Part shown: positions 43,296-54,765 of the stretch, in pieces
Position numbering within the stretch: the stretch's first letter is position 1
Layout: each line of letters begins with the position of its first letter
Assembly (NCBI GenBank): GCA_001599935.1
Contig: BCIJ01000027.1
Span: 171,428-235,427, forward strand
From: Holtermannia corniformis
Lineage: Eukaryota; Basidiomycota; Tremellomycetes; Holtermanniales
Length of the DNA: 64,000 nucleotides
Direction: 5' to 3'
Notes under the pieces: generated by a model
Told to the model about the DNA's origin: nothing
Seen by the model: only the letters and a program-made list of their open reading frames with translations
The model's database searches: none
Program-made: the position numbers and the translations under genes

Positions 43296-44537
43296 TCCGA
43301 TGTGTATAGAAGTTGGCATGTTGTACGGGATGAGATATCTTTGAATTCTCAGAACCCTCGTGCGAAGCTGCTGCACCAATACTGTGTGCGTCCATGGAGC
43401 CGCACGTCCTCAAGTTGACTGGGACGTCGCGGCGGTCACCGTGCACGCCCGCTCCCGCAGAACCTCGCATCTCTCACAGATAATTCGCGCTGCATACAGC
43501 CCGAGATGGCTACTACTCCACCCTCGGCAGAACTCTCCACCACAGTCCACAAAGTCATCGCCTGACTCATGCAAGTCGACGGCGTCCTGCGGTCCCAATC
43601 TCACAACGCTTCAACATTGCGCGGTCCGTTTTCTCAGTGTACGTGGCGTAGTGTTGCATGCGTTGCTGACAATCTCAGGCTCGAGTTGCTCAAGTCCAAC
43701 ACCCCAGTCGACATTGTCTTCATCTGAGCAGCTCGCAAGTACCACGCAGAGCAAGCTGTCGCGCTACGCGGGAACGGCATGCTTGAGAACCCAGTGGGGC
43801 AGATCGCTGCCGAAGCCCCGGCAGTCGAGGCAGCACGACAGCGCAACAACGTCACCAATTTATCGGCCACGCGCATCGGTATGATACGCCGTTTAGGCGC
43901 TCCAAGGATGCGATTGCCGGTCAGGAGATCAGGTATGTCCGCGTCAGAAACATCATCGGTAAAGTGAGTGCAACTGCTGTAATGAGACTTTCACAGAACC
44001 AGCGCTTCACCCCGCAGACCGGCACGTATCAGCAAATGTACACCGACTATCCTGCCGACTCGGGGCCGATTACACAGACGCATTGATAGCAGATTGAAGA
44101 AAAACATGGGCGCGAGGGCCGATCCAACGCGGGCCGTGGCAGACCCTCACGGCGTTCAGCTCCGACACGCTATGGACCATGCAGTATGCAATAGGCATGC
44201 CCAGCGAAGTGTGTCACACGTCGCACCGCGAGCCGTACCCTACGACGGTACCGGACGGCGTGCAAGACGTGTCGACCAGATGATCGTGAATGTGGCCTTG
44301 AACGCGGAACGCTAACGACCAAATGTCATGCAATGATCATTATGCAGGGGCTATAGATACAATGCAAGTGACTACACGAGCCACGATCATGGCGCGGTTA
44401 CGAGACGACAACGAGGACTATTCTGGATAAAGAACAAGCTGAGACTGGTGCAGAATCAACGGCGAAAGTAGTTGAGAACGCGGCGAACCCTGCAACGAGA
44501 AGGTGGTGTAGAGTCAACACCGTCACGGGTGCAATAC
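43296..44537. pseudogene. possible gene relic
   Basis: Between IES6 and the LON/RING gene, plus-strand fragments read like protein but are broken by stops. Examples: VPISQRFNIARSVFSV (about 43590-43637), KYHAEQAVALRGNGM (about 43740-43785), VGQIAAEAPAVEAARQRNN (about 43798-43855), FTPQTGTYQQMYTDYP (about 44007-44055) and TLWTMQYAIGMPSE (about 44169-44210). An intron-like GTGTAC...CTGAC...CTCAG (43638-43679) lies between the first two. I do not recognise the family and could not restore one frame. It may be a decayed gene or chance. Confidence 0.3.
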
Positions 44538-47462
44538 TCAGCCGACCACACACCTGTAGAGCGACGCACGAGGCCAAACGTCAGCGCTGCTCGGGATATG
44601 AGGGATAAACTGACCCGCTGGAGAACCTGTGGCATGTCAGCGTGTGCCACAACGGGGCAGCGCAGCACTCACCACCAAGACGACCGAAGCGACTCGACCC
44701 AGTGCACGATCAGCATCAGACGCATCCGAGGCGAGCGGATCGGCAGCAAGCGCGCTTTTTCGTACTCGTCGATGGGGATGACCAGTGCCATCCAGTAGGA
44801 AAAGTCACTGGCGTCGGTCGGCATCGCGCCGTAGGTATTGTTGAGACGTTGAAGGAGCCAAGGCGCACTCCCAGACCGCAGTTGCTCGATGAAAGACTGG
44901 CATGTCGCCATGAGCTCGGCCGTCGTCATGTTGGAAGTGTCGATGGCGGGCGGCGCGGTCGACGTGCTTGCGGGAGCTTGAGCGGGCACCATCGACGGGT
45001 GAGGGGCGGTTACGTGGGGTACAGCGGGTGCAATGGGCGCAGCGGGTGCAATAGGCGCAGCGGGTACAGTGGGCAATGCGGCCGCCCCATCACGCTTGGC
45101 CTGGGCCCGCGCCCTCGCTTCGTTTTCCAGCCGAGCTTCGTCTTCAGCGCTGATGTCGTCGATGCTGCCCTTGTCAGCCCAGCACAACGCAAGCAGCGCT
45201 ACCCACCGCTCAACCCTGCCGACCGTGTACCCGTCCAAACTTCCTTTCTCCAGCAAGCGAAAGCGGTAGCTCCCAATCGTCTCGACCATACTCCGGCCAT
45301 CAGGGAGCATTTGCACGCTCTGAATCTCAAGCATCGTGCCATACTCGATCACGCCCTCGAGCCCAGGCGGTGCAGTGCCCCTGGCAGGGAGCAGCATGCC
45401 GAAGCGAGGGTTGCTCGACTCGATGCAGCGCCGGATCATCAACCGGTACCTGGCGAGTCAGCCGGACACTGCGCGCGAGACACAACTCACCTTGGCTCAA
45501 AGACGTGCAGAATCGTCGGCATGCTGGGGAACGCGAGCGTGCAGACAAAGATCGGAGTGTCGAGCCGTGCGTCGCGCTCGTCGCGTTCGATGGCCAGCTG
45601 GCGTTCCGTGTACTCGCCGCTAAAGGCGGATTTGACTAGAGGATTAGCCAATGTCACCGACGAACGGTGCACTTACTGATCGAAAGCAAGACCTTGTTGA
45701 CCGCGTGGTCTTGGAAAAAGGTAAAGCTCGGCAAGTCTTGGCGGCAGAGCGGGCACCGGCTCGAGTGATCGAGTGAACGGGCCAGGCATTTCGAGCAGAA
45801 TGTCTGGCTAGTCAGCGCCAGTAGCTCCAGTAGGCCCAACTCACATGCTGACACGGCGTCGTGACTGGTTCGTACAGCAGCAAGGCACACACGTCGCACT
45901 CGACCAGACTTGAGAGTTCCTTTTGAAACGGCCACTCGTCGGCGCCGGGTGCAGCCGCTTGATGACCGTAGCCTTGCCGGGCTTGCGGCAAGCCGCGCTG
46001 AGAGGTTTCGCCCGGACTGACCTGGGCGCGGCGCCGCTTGGAGCTCTGGCGCTGCATCGAGGTGCCTTGGCCAGGCTGCGATGGTAAAAAGGCAGTTGCA
46101 GCGGCAGTGTGATTCTGCAAGTAAGACGAGAACGCCTGCGACCCGTGTTCGCTGTCGTCATCCTCGTCGGCTTCAGTCTCTGAATCGATCTGAGCACGAG
46201 ATCGCGGCATGGGCTGCGAAGCGGCGGCGTGTGCGCGATCGAGCACCTCGCGGAGGACCAGTGTGAGCACCTTGTCGACCGTCGTGTCGAGCAGGCCTGA
46301 TTCGCGTGCCAGGCTGGAGCCGCTCAATCGGACGGGCGCGATCGGGGCGTGGGCCGGTACGGGCGGGTAAAAGGCCAGACCTTGTGCAAGCATGCCGCGG
46401 CGCTGTGCGCCCGAGCTCACCCGTTCTTCTTCGGCGTCGTCGAAAGCCAAAGCCTCTGCCGAGACGGTGCTGACGGCCGCCGACGGCGAGTACTTTTTGC
46501 AACTGGGCAGAGGACACGCCAGGCTGCACCAGATGGCGAGCCGTTGCTGTTGTTGCCTTTGCACGGCAGCAGCCCATTCGGCTTGTGGAGTCTGTAGCGG
46601 ATCAAGCGCGATAGCAGGCGTAGGTGGGATGGCGACATGCGACGAGGACAGGGTGTGGCCGCAGGGGAGTGTGATGGGTTGATGGAGAGGCGAGGGGGAT
46701 GCACCGGGTTTGGGACAGAGTGCACTGAACTGTCAGTCATGCCAAATGAACCAGGACTCACCATCCGAGGATACGTCGCAACTTGGCTAGCAGATCGTCC
46801 TGGCGCTGCCGTCGCTCGTCTTCCGTCTCGCTCGTGCCGAGTGCGATCAGCATTGGCTCACGTCGCGCTTGCACCTCTGGTCGCGAGACACCTCCGGTGC
46901 CGTCGCCGCCTCGACCCGCTGCGAAATCGGGTATCATCACCGTCGGCTGAGGCAAGATTGCGCCCGATCCCAGGGCCATGGCCGCACTGGCGATCGCACT
47001 CGGGTCGATTTGAGTGCGCGGCGGGCTGGGTGGCGGTACGATGTCTGGGATCTCTGGCGGGCTGAACCCGATCGGTCGAGAGATCGAGTGCTCGGGTGTA
47101 CTGCGCGAGCTGCTGCTGCTGCCGACGTTGGTAATCGAGGCCGACCTGCGCACACGCGGTCGACTGGAACTCGCCGCGGTCAACGTTCCGGCGCTCGGTG
47201 GTTTGCGATCGATCGGTGTCTTTGCCGCGCCTTCACCATCAGACCCTCTTGCACGTCTTGACGGCCCAGCGATCGGCCTACCCTCGTCCTCTGACAGCCA
47301 GCGATTGCGGTCCCCACTCGACTCGCGCATGTTGATCCGACGACTGGCCAATGGGTGGCTCGGAGGCAGATTTGCCGTCGGTCGCCAGATGCGTGCTGGC
47401 TGCTGCTGCTGCCCGGGCGACGATGAGACCAGTATAGGCGAGGGCGGGTCCGTCGTCGACAT
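44538..47462 (-). CDS. LONRF-type protein: RING fingers plus LON substrate-binding domain
   Basis: Seven exons on the minus strand (46762-47462, 45845-46724, 45677-45803, 45491-45635, 44673-45449, 44615-44626, 44538-44553) give about 885 residues. A disordered Ser/Pro/Arg-rich N-terminus (1-230) leads to a first RING-like half (CALCPKPG, ITLPCGHTL, about 234-265), whose later Cys (CSLACPLPSCK) are spread out. A full C3HC4 RING follows at about 500-545 (CDVCALLLYEPVTTPCQH, FCSKCLARSLDHSSRC, CPLCRQDL). Then comes the LON/ATP-dependent-protease N-terminal domain with FEPRYRLMIRRCIE. The architecture is that of LONRF proteins, likely E3 ubiquitin ligases with a substrate-reading LON domain. An AP-rich repeat is inserted. 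The last 10 codons depend on two small inferred exons; without them it ends SVYPSYPEQR. Confidence 0.87.
45021..45074 (-). repeat. three tandem 18-bp units in the LON-domain gene
   Basis: Three near-identical units (plus strand GCAGCGGGTGCAATAGGC) encode repeats of Ala-Pro-Ile-Ala-Pro-Ala inside the LON part. Copy number is probably polymorphic. Confidence 0.75.
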
Positions 47463-48322
47463 GAACCTGGACGCTCACAGGCAGTGGCAACAGACCGCGG
47501 GTGGGCGGTCGATGAGAAGGAATGACGCTGGTAAAAGTGGGCGAAGCTCGGATGCAACGGTGGGGTACTTGTAGCAGGATGACCCGTCGAGTGGTTGGCA
47601 GACGGCAGTGTCGATGTCGATGCCGACAGTCGAGTTGTACAGTGTTTGCACTTGTCCAAGGTGCGGATCGTGCGTTCGATTGACAGCGACCGAGATCGAA
47701 GTGCGTATGTTTCGGCGAGACCGCGGATCGCGGGGAACCGAGTTGAGATCGTGGCTGCCAGCAGTGCCAGGTATGACGCCAGGAGCGGGTGCCTGCGTGA
47801 AGAGCTTTTGAGATGGGTGGTGCAACGGATGAGCTGCTTGCCGGCTCGTGCTGATCACAAGATGTCGAGTTTGTTGCATCTGATGTGCATTCCGCGATCC
47901 CGATGCTCCTGGCCGCCACCGCAAGAGTGGCGCACAACCGAGACTGCGCCGGTCGATCCTCGAGCGCGAGCTAATCGGCTGTTTGTGCGACCGGATGCGT
48001 CGCAGTGTCACCTTGGTCTTGGCCGAGCGAGCATCGGCACGCACTGGCAACGCAAAGGAGGCTGTGGTCAGCGAACCAGGCTAGCCGTGCAGCACAAGAC
48101 ACGGTCCACGCTGCGTCTCGTCACCACATGGGTCGCGGCCGGCGGCGATGTGGCCCGGCGGGCTGTCAATCAATAGCTGATTTACATTTCGCATCGGGCG
48201 CAAGGAGCTTCGGGCTGATGAAAGGATGTCACCAGTGCCACTGTCGATGGATCGCGTCAGCACAGGCACGCTCGGCTCAATGCGCCGCGATTCGACCGAC
48301 GGCCTTGTGTTGACCGCCAACC
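47463..48322. promoter_or_regulatory. 860-base divergent intergenic
   Basis: Upstream of the LON/RING gene (minus) and the Dabb gene (plus). Frames on both strands (for example 47475-48050 minus, 47595-48176 plus) lack introns and known motifs and look accidental. Confidence 0.4.
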
Positions 48323-48830
48323 ATGACCAGTATGTGCAGCCGTACAGACACCACACGCTGACGCCGTGACTAGAGATCATCCACATTGTCCTCTGGAAGC
48401 TTCGCAGGCCGTCGGTGCTCACGACCACGCCGGTCGAAGAGGCCCTTGCGGCCGCCAAGCAGAGCATCGAGGCCCTCAAGACGGTGCCAGGTCCAGAAAA
48501 GGTGGGCACCGCGTGCAGGCTACCGCACCGAGCTGATCACTGCAGCTCGAGCTCGGCCCGCCTTTGATCGACGCCCGCGCCAAGGGCTACGACTGGGGTG
48601 CGTTCCCTGCTCACCGCCCACGCTGATCACACAGGTCTCTACTCGGTCTTCTCGTCCAGAGAGGCGCTGCAGACGTACGCCGTGTCCAAGGCGCACACTA
48701 CAGTCGTCAAGAACAATGTCCTGCCAAACGTCGAAGGTGCGTTGCCTTCAGCCGAGCGAAGGCCCCAGCCGCTACTTGCCGAGCTGACTGCCCAGACGTG
48801 CTCGCGTACGACTTTGAAATCTCCGAGTAG
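48323..48830 (+). CDS. stress-responsive Dabb (dimeric alpha/beta barrel) domain protein
   Basis: Five exons (48323-48329, 48374-48501, 48546-48597, 48635-48736, 48796-48830) give 107 residues. The first coding exon is only 7 nt (ATGACCA) and yields MTKIIHIVLWKLRRP after splicing. The typical Dabb pattern is present: IIHIVLWKL strand, a helix EALAAAKQSIEALKTVPGP, then KGYDWGLYSVFSSREALQTY, AHTTVVKNNVLPNVED and a closing strand VLAYDFEISE. Single-domain Dabb proteins of about 100 residues form homodimers. Plant and fungal members are stress-induced, and some act as cyclases or demethylating enzymes in secondary metabolism. Here no pathway neighbours exist, so the reaction is unknown. All introns are 37-59 nt with CTGAC or CTGATC branch sites. 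Confidence 0.85.
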
Positions 48831-48949
48831 CATGTCAACAACCAATGCATGCGACGTCTACCTCGTTGAGCCACGGCAGAGTTTTGGGGGACCCGCGTGG
48901 GTCTTTTGCTGTTTTGAGTATCACGGTCAGTGCTTGCGGCTTGGATGGA

Positions 48950-49970
48950 TCAGGACAGACAGCGGTGGACGAGCTCGTGGAACGAGATGAGCACCTGCAG
49001 TGTCAGTCGACGTCGCGGGCAGCGCACTCACCAGCTGGCACTCGGGAAGGCCCATTTCAAACTGGGTCGTCAGCGTGGCTCAAGGCTCGGGTGATGACCC
49101 ACCGGCGGCTGCACCATCTGCCGCCAGTACGAGGCAAAGCTCACACACGCCTGGAGCTCGCCCTGGCTCCTGCGAGCCGTCAGCGCCGCACCACACCCTC
49201 GGCGGCAACTCACAGCGGCATGCCACGCCAGCACCGCTGCTCGAGAGCGTGCATCAGGCTCTGCACCTCGACGAGCCAGCGGCGCTGGCCCTGCTTGCCG
49301 TGGACCATGATCAGTGGCTCAATCAGGTGGTTGAGGCAATCGAGATAACGGATCACGCTACCGTCGTACGGGTTGAGCGGCATCGACTTTAGCTGGGTCA
49401 GTTGCATTGTTGCCGTCTGGAGCGCCATCCCGGCTTGAGGGTTTGCACCGCCTCGAGAGAGCAGTCTGGAGAGCATCAGCACGCCGCACGGGCGGGCAGA
49501 AGGCGTCGGGTCGGGAGGTGGATCGCCGCGCGGTGGCAACGAGCGGTCGGCGTCGGACGCCGTGCTGGACTAGAACGAGTGTGTGAGGTGTCTTTTGCAC
49601 TTTTTTATCGCTGTTGCAACCGGTCGCGACGATCCAAACGTGGCAGTGGGAGAAGAGCGCGCGGCATGCCTGAAGTAGCACTGCGGCCGTGCGGGCAGAG
49701 TGCTCGATGACATTGCTCTTCCCGGCGGGCCTCGAATCCGGAGTTGGGGCGCTCCTGCTCAAAGGACGCGAGCCGCCGTTGACGCGCCTGCGAGTCGCTA
49801 GCGGGCTGCACTCACGGTCCGACGGATGAGAACGGTGGCGGCAGACGAGCCTGGCGGGACGAGAACGATACAAGCTCATCCGGTCGGGCATCCAAGCATA
49901 CGGCCATGCGCTGGCCACGGACCGCGAGCGACAAAAGATGAATGATTGAGGGCGAGTGAAAGGCATGCAT
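48950..49970 (-). CDS. unrecognised protein
   Basis: The 3' part is firm: exons 49214-49569, 49103-49169, 49032-49061 and 48950-48994 join in phase. They read GMALQTATMQLTQLKS, NPYDGSVIRYLDCLNHLIEP, VHGKQGQRRWLVEVQSL, QACVSFASYWRQMVQPP, FEMGLPECQLVLISFHEL and end VHRCLS. The composition (alternating hydrophobic helices, no low complexity) is that of a folded helical protein. The 5' part is uncertain: an ATG at 49970 opens MHAFHSPSIIHLLSLAV and QRMAVCLDARPDELVSF. The joins across 49780-49820 and 49570-49610 are guesses. I do not recognise the family. It converges on the Dabb gene with about 120 bases between stops. Confidence 0.6.
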
Positions 49971-50435
49971 GTCAGTCGCAACTTATGGATCCCGCCCGTC
50001 GGTGCGCGAACGCCAGAACGAGACCCTCAAACGAGCACTGGTTGGTCTGCCACTGTCGTGTTCAAGCAGCCCGCTGGAGCGAGCCCGAGCCGCTTGATGA
50101 GTTGACAGTGTTGGGACGCCGGGAGCGCGCAGAGGAAGAAAAGCAGGAGCGAGCGGAGGCAGAATGGTTTGTCTAATCCGATTAGTTTTCGATTCGTCCC
50201 GATTCCCTTTGACCGTCGTTCCCTTCTCGCCGCTGGCTCCATCCACATCCACCTCGTCCTCTTCCCGATAGCATCCACTTGGCAGAGTAGCACTCATCGC
50301 GTCCGAGGGTCACGGCGAGTGAGCAGGGCCGCAGTGTAGCATCGTCCGATCCATTGTGTCCTGTGTGAGAGCTTGTTGCCGCCCGTCCAGCCCGTCTGCA
50401 CTGCCTTGGGTGACTGCGCGCTCTGACTAACCGTC
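49971..50435. promoter_or_regulatory. divergent promoter region of PCF11
   Basis: 465 bases between two divergent starts. TAATCCGATTAG at 50175-50186 is a near-palindrome. Nothing else recognised. Confidence 0.35.
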
Positions 50436-52416
50436 ATGGCTTTCCCTCACCACCCTCAAGCGTTCAACCACTATGGCCCGCCGCCGGCCTCGATCCCGCC
50501 TCCTCAGCCGCAGTACTATCGCCCCTCGCCAACCGATGCGTTCCGGGCCTACCTGCTGCCGCGTCTCGCTCAGCTCACGTTCAACTCACGACCCATCATC
50601 TCGGATCTGACGAGCATCGCGAGCCGAGAGAAAGACATGGGCCAGTGGGACAATGTCGCCCTGTTTGTGCGCGAGCTCGCGGATGCCATCTACCGGGTGA
50701 GTGCGTCGGGTCGAGGCCGGCCGTGCTGATGGCGACAGGCGCCGCCCCATCAAAAGTTGCCGCTGCTCTACCTGCTCGACTCGGTCTCCAAGCTGTGCGG
50801 CGAACCGTACACGACCCACTACCTGCCCGAGATCCTGCCCGAGCTCTTCCTGACTGCGTACCAAGCTGTTGACGGCGTGACGCGTGCAAAGATGGAAGAG
50901 ATCCTGCGGACGTGGGCTGCTGACGGCTACTCGCGTCCAGAGCTCTACCCGCCCGGCGTTCGCGAGGCCGTCGAGCGCGGCATCTATGGCGCTCCTGTGA
51001 GCCCTGCGATGCATCCTCGTCGCCGTCTGACTCGTCTGCAGCAGAACCCACCCCCCGCGCCGTACCCATCTCATGATCAGGTCAAGTCGGCCGTCCAGTC
51101 TGCGCTCCAAGCCAAGCACCACGCTGTGGCTGTCAACCCGCAAGACCGGGAAGCCGCGACGCAGATCAGCGTACTCCTTCAAGTGTGTGCTCCCGCTTTG
51201 TCTCTCGGCAAGACACTCATCCAGTCGCAACAGATCAACTCGCTCCTCGACTCGGGCGCCGTCAGTCCGTCGGAGCGTCAGCAGATTCTCGACCAGATGA
51301 AGGAGATGAACCCGACCGTGACCCCGCCAGCGATGCCACCGTTTGCGCCTACGCTTCCGTCTGCCGTCCCGACTCCTCCTCAAGCGCCTGCCGTTCCCGC
51401 CGTCGACTTTACAAACATTCTCAGCTCGCTCAACAGGCTCAAGTCGACCGGGTTCACTGGCTCGCCTCGCATCGGCACGCCCGACAGTGTCAAGTCGGAT
51501 CTGCCGGCTGTTGAGATTGTCAAGCCGCAGAGCGGGCTGGAAGCGTACGAGGAGCTGATCCTGGGGTTGAGTGTGCAGCTGTCCCTTGCGGATCTGGTCA
51601 AGTGAGTCGTCGAGTTGGCTGAGCGTACTGACAATTAGACCTCGACAGCCATTGCCAACTGCACACCTCCCCAAGCGATGCGGCATCTGCGCGGCTCGCT
51701 TCCCCGACGGCACAATCGGCGCAACGGCAATGGACGAGCACATGGACTGGCACTATCGTCGGAACAATCAGCAAAACAGCAACCTGGGGCGCGGTGGCTA
51801 TCGCCGGTGGCTGCCAAAGGCCGAGGTGGGTCGCTGGGGGTAGACCGAGCTGACGGTGACAGGACTGGGTCAACGACATTACCGCCTCGTACTCGCACAA
51901 TGCCGAAGCCGGCCCGTCGAATCCCAACACGACCGCCGGGCGCGCCGCAGCCAAGGCGCTCGCTGACAAGCAGCGCGCGGAGAATCTCAAGAAGCGGGTC
52001 AAAATCCCGCAAGAGTCTGCCGGCAAGGACGTGCTGTGCCCCATATGCAAGGACAAGCTGGAAAAGGAGTGGAGCAACGAGGCCGAAGGGTTTGTCTGGG
52101 TCAACGCGGTCAAGGGCAAGCAGGTGAGTGCTCGCGAGTGTGGACTCGGCTGACAGAACAGGTCATGCACGCGACGTGTGCTGCCGAGGCAAGAGCGGCT
52201 CTCAATGCGCGCAAGCTACCGCGGGGCACGAGCAACAGCCCAGCGCCCAGTCGGCAAACCACACCGCAGCCGCCAACCGCCCGCATCGTTGGCGAGAGTC
52301 CACTGAAGCCGGTCGAGATCAAGCAGGAGCCAGACGTCGAGATGGATGAGAGCAAGGGTATCAAGCGCAAGGCGGAAGAGGAGGCTGAACGTGATGTCAA
52401 GAAGGAGCGGGTGTAG
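50436..52416 (+). CDS. PCF11: pre-mRNA cleavage complex II protein Pcf11
   Basis: Six exons (50436-50696, 50739-50996, 51042-51601, 51639-51825, 51863-52123, 52162-52416) give 593 residues. Pcf11 is a subunit of cleavage factor IA; it binds the RNA polymerase II CTD and drives 3'-end processing and termination. A Pro-rich start precedes the CID (about 30-165: FRAYLLPRLAQLTFNSRPII, KLPLLYLLDSVSK, EILPELFLTAYQ). The middle is helical and Pro-rich. Two zinc fingers flank the Clp1-binding part: CGICAARFPDG ... MDWHYRRN and CPICKDKLEKEW ... HATC, with GFVWVNAV between them. The tail is acidic/basic with KKER. GTGTGTGCTCCC at 51183 could be read as a 42-nt in-frame intron, but lacks a branch site, so I kept it as coding. 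Confidence 0.94.
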
Positions 52417-52482
52417 ATAGCATTGCATTGCATGGATGATTACGATCACGGATGTGGCCGATGTTGCCAGCAACGACCACCG

Positions 52483-54656
52483 ATGAACAAGTCGCCCTCG
52501 GAAAAGGCTCTGCCTGCGGGACCGCCTCTCAAGGTGGATGCTGCAAGGTCTTGGCGGCACAATCTCGCCAACTTTGTTCTCGGCGTCCTGCTCGCCCTCT
52601 CGCTCTTGAGCTTTCTCAACGTCTCATCATACTGGATCGAGGCGGTCGGGCCCAAGCCGGTGGACCTATGTCCGGCACAGCCCAAGGCGATCAACGAGGG
52701 GGTAGACTGGGTAGGTGGGCGGACGGCGGGATGGTGCTGATCGACAGAACCCGGCCGCTACCGATGGCTACCCTACCCTTGCCGCCGAGAGGCTCTCGCG
52801 GGCTGTACAGATTGATGTAGGTCTCTGCTATCTACATGGCCTCTGACAGTATAGACCACGTCCTACGACGACATGGGCCCGATTGACAGTGACGAGCGGT
52901 GGGAGGGTCATGCCCAGTTTACCCGATTCCTCGAGGCCGAGTTTCCCCTGATGTGAGCGGGTGGCTAGACGAGCAGGCTGACATTACAGCTACTCTACCC
53001 TCGAGCACGAGTTGGTCAACACGCACGCCCACTTGTACACCTGGAAAGGGTCGGACGAGAGCCTCAAGCCGCTGCTGCTCATGGCCCATGTCGTGAGTCC
53101 GACATCTCTGCCGTGCTGACAACGCAGGACGTCGTTCCCGTCGCACCCCTCACTGTCGACCAGTGGTCCCACCCGCCGTTCGCTGGCTTTATCTCGCACA
53201 ACGAGACGGATGCGCCCGGGACGTGGATCTGGGGACGCGGCTCGTCAGACTGCAAGAACTCGCTGATTGGGATCTTTGGGGCGGTCGAGCAGCTCGTCAA
53301 GGAAGGGTTTGAGCCAAACAGGTGGGTCGATGGCACGCGGCCGAGCTGACCTGCAGGACGGTCATCATTGCCAACGGGTTCGACGAAGAGGTGGGTGCTG
53401 CCCTGCTGTCCATGGCTGACGCGACAGATTGGTGGCCATCGCGGTGCTGGCCACCTCGCGGCTACGATACAAGAACGCCATGGGCCCGACTCGATCGCCT
53501 ACCTCGTCGACGAGGGCTTTTCCGGCATTACCGACGAGTTTGGGAGTACCTTTGCGAGCTTTGGCATGGCGGAAAAGGGCGCTGCCAACTTTGAGCTCAA
53601 GGTGGAGTGAGTACCGCGGGGGTGAGCTCGGCTAACCAGCAGGACGCCCGGAGGGCACTCGTCTGTCCCGCCAAAGCACACTGGCAGTGCGTTCCCTGGC
53701 ACTTGCCCGCGCTGACACGCCCAGTTGGTATCCTCGCTCTTGCCCTCGCCCATCTTGAAGCCCACCCGTTCAAGCCGACGCTCACGGCCGAGTCGCCCTT
53801 CCTCCAGTACCTCCAGTGCGCCGCCGCACACGCCAAAATGGTCCCACACGGTCTTCGCAAGCAGATCAAGAACCCCAAGGCATGGCCCAAGCTCGCCAAA
53901 ACGCTCGCCAAGAACCTGACGATCCGCCCGTTCTTGGCCACGACGCAGGCGATTGACCTTGTCCAAGGCGGTGTCAAGATCAACGCGTTGCCAGAGGTCG
54001 TCACTGGTGGGTTCCACAAGGCATGCCTAGCTGACACGCAGCGTCAATCAACTCGCGCATCGCCTTGTGAGTGCCGACGATGTGGTCTCGCTGACGGCTA
54101 GCACGTCCAACCTCGAGGAGACGCAAGAGCACTTTGTCAAGCTGCTGGAGCCGTTTGCAAAAGACTATGGCTTTGAGCTCGTTGCGTTTGACAAGCCGGC
54201 TTTGGCGGCGTCGGACAAGCGGATCACCATTTCGGTCATCGGCGCGTCTGTCCTGCCGTCTGCACCGATTACCCCAGGCGACACTCCGTCCTTCAAGTTG
54301 ATGGCGGGCACGAGCAAGCATATCTGGGGCGACGACGTGATTGCGAGCCCGACTGGCATGTTTGGTGAGCGCGCGTGCACAAGCAAAGCTGACGGCGCAG
54401 CCAACACCGACACTCGACAGTGAGTCTCTGCCACTTCGACCGCCCTGACATGTAGCTACTGGAACTTGACGTCCAACATTTACCGGTTCACGCCCGCCCG
54501 GCTCGAGGAGAACCTGCACCAGCACACGGTCAACGAGGTGGGTTGGTTCTGACACCAGCCGTGCTGACGCCGCAGCGCATCAGCCTCGACGGCCACCTCA
54601 GCACGATCCGCTTCTTCCACAAGCTGATCCACAACACCGATGTGCATGAGGCGTAG
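52483..54656 (+). CDS. CPS1: vacuolar carboxypeptidase S (M20 metallopeptidase)
   Basis: Fourteen exons (52483-52710, 52748-52816, 52855-52952, 52990-53092, 53128-53321, 53357-53390, 53428-53606, 53643-53686, 53725-54006, 54042-54066, 54102-54364, 54401-54419, 54456-54537, 54576-54656) give 566 residues. The protein is a zinc Gly-X carboxypeptidase of the vacuole. A short cytoplasmic N-terminus and one membrane anchor (LANFVLGVLLALSLLSFLN, about 28-46) fit a type II protein sorted to the vacuole lumen. Metal and active-site blocks are seen: LLLMAHVDVVPV, GRGSSDCKNSLIG, GFDEEIGGHRGAGHL, ETPGGHSSVPP, and the last His in ANTDTRHYWNLT. A tail close to yeast Cps1 follows. It starts 66 bases after the PCF11 stop. 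Several exons are under 45 nt, one only 19 nt. Confidence 0.94.
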
Positions 54657-54765
54657 TAGATGACCACGTGTGATGCTATTGCGACATTTCGAAAACCCAC
54701 GCTCACCATTCTATCGTCTCGCCAGTCCCCAGCGTAGCAGACAAGTCGCCACGATCCTATACAAG

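Noticed and set aside
44560..44640. Shorter C-terminus of the LON/RING protein ending SVYPSYPEQR
   Set aside because: Possible, but the spliced end WWFSSGCVVG with GTCAGT...CTGAC...CTACAG fits the family's Cys-containing end better; left as a note.
51183..51224. 42-nt in-frame intron in PCF11
   Set aside because: It has GTGTGT and CCAG ends but no branch site, so kept as coding.
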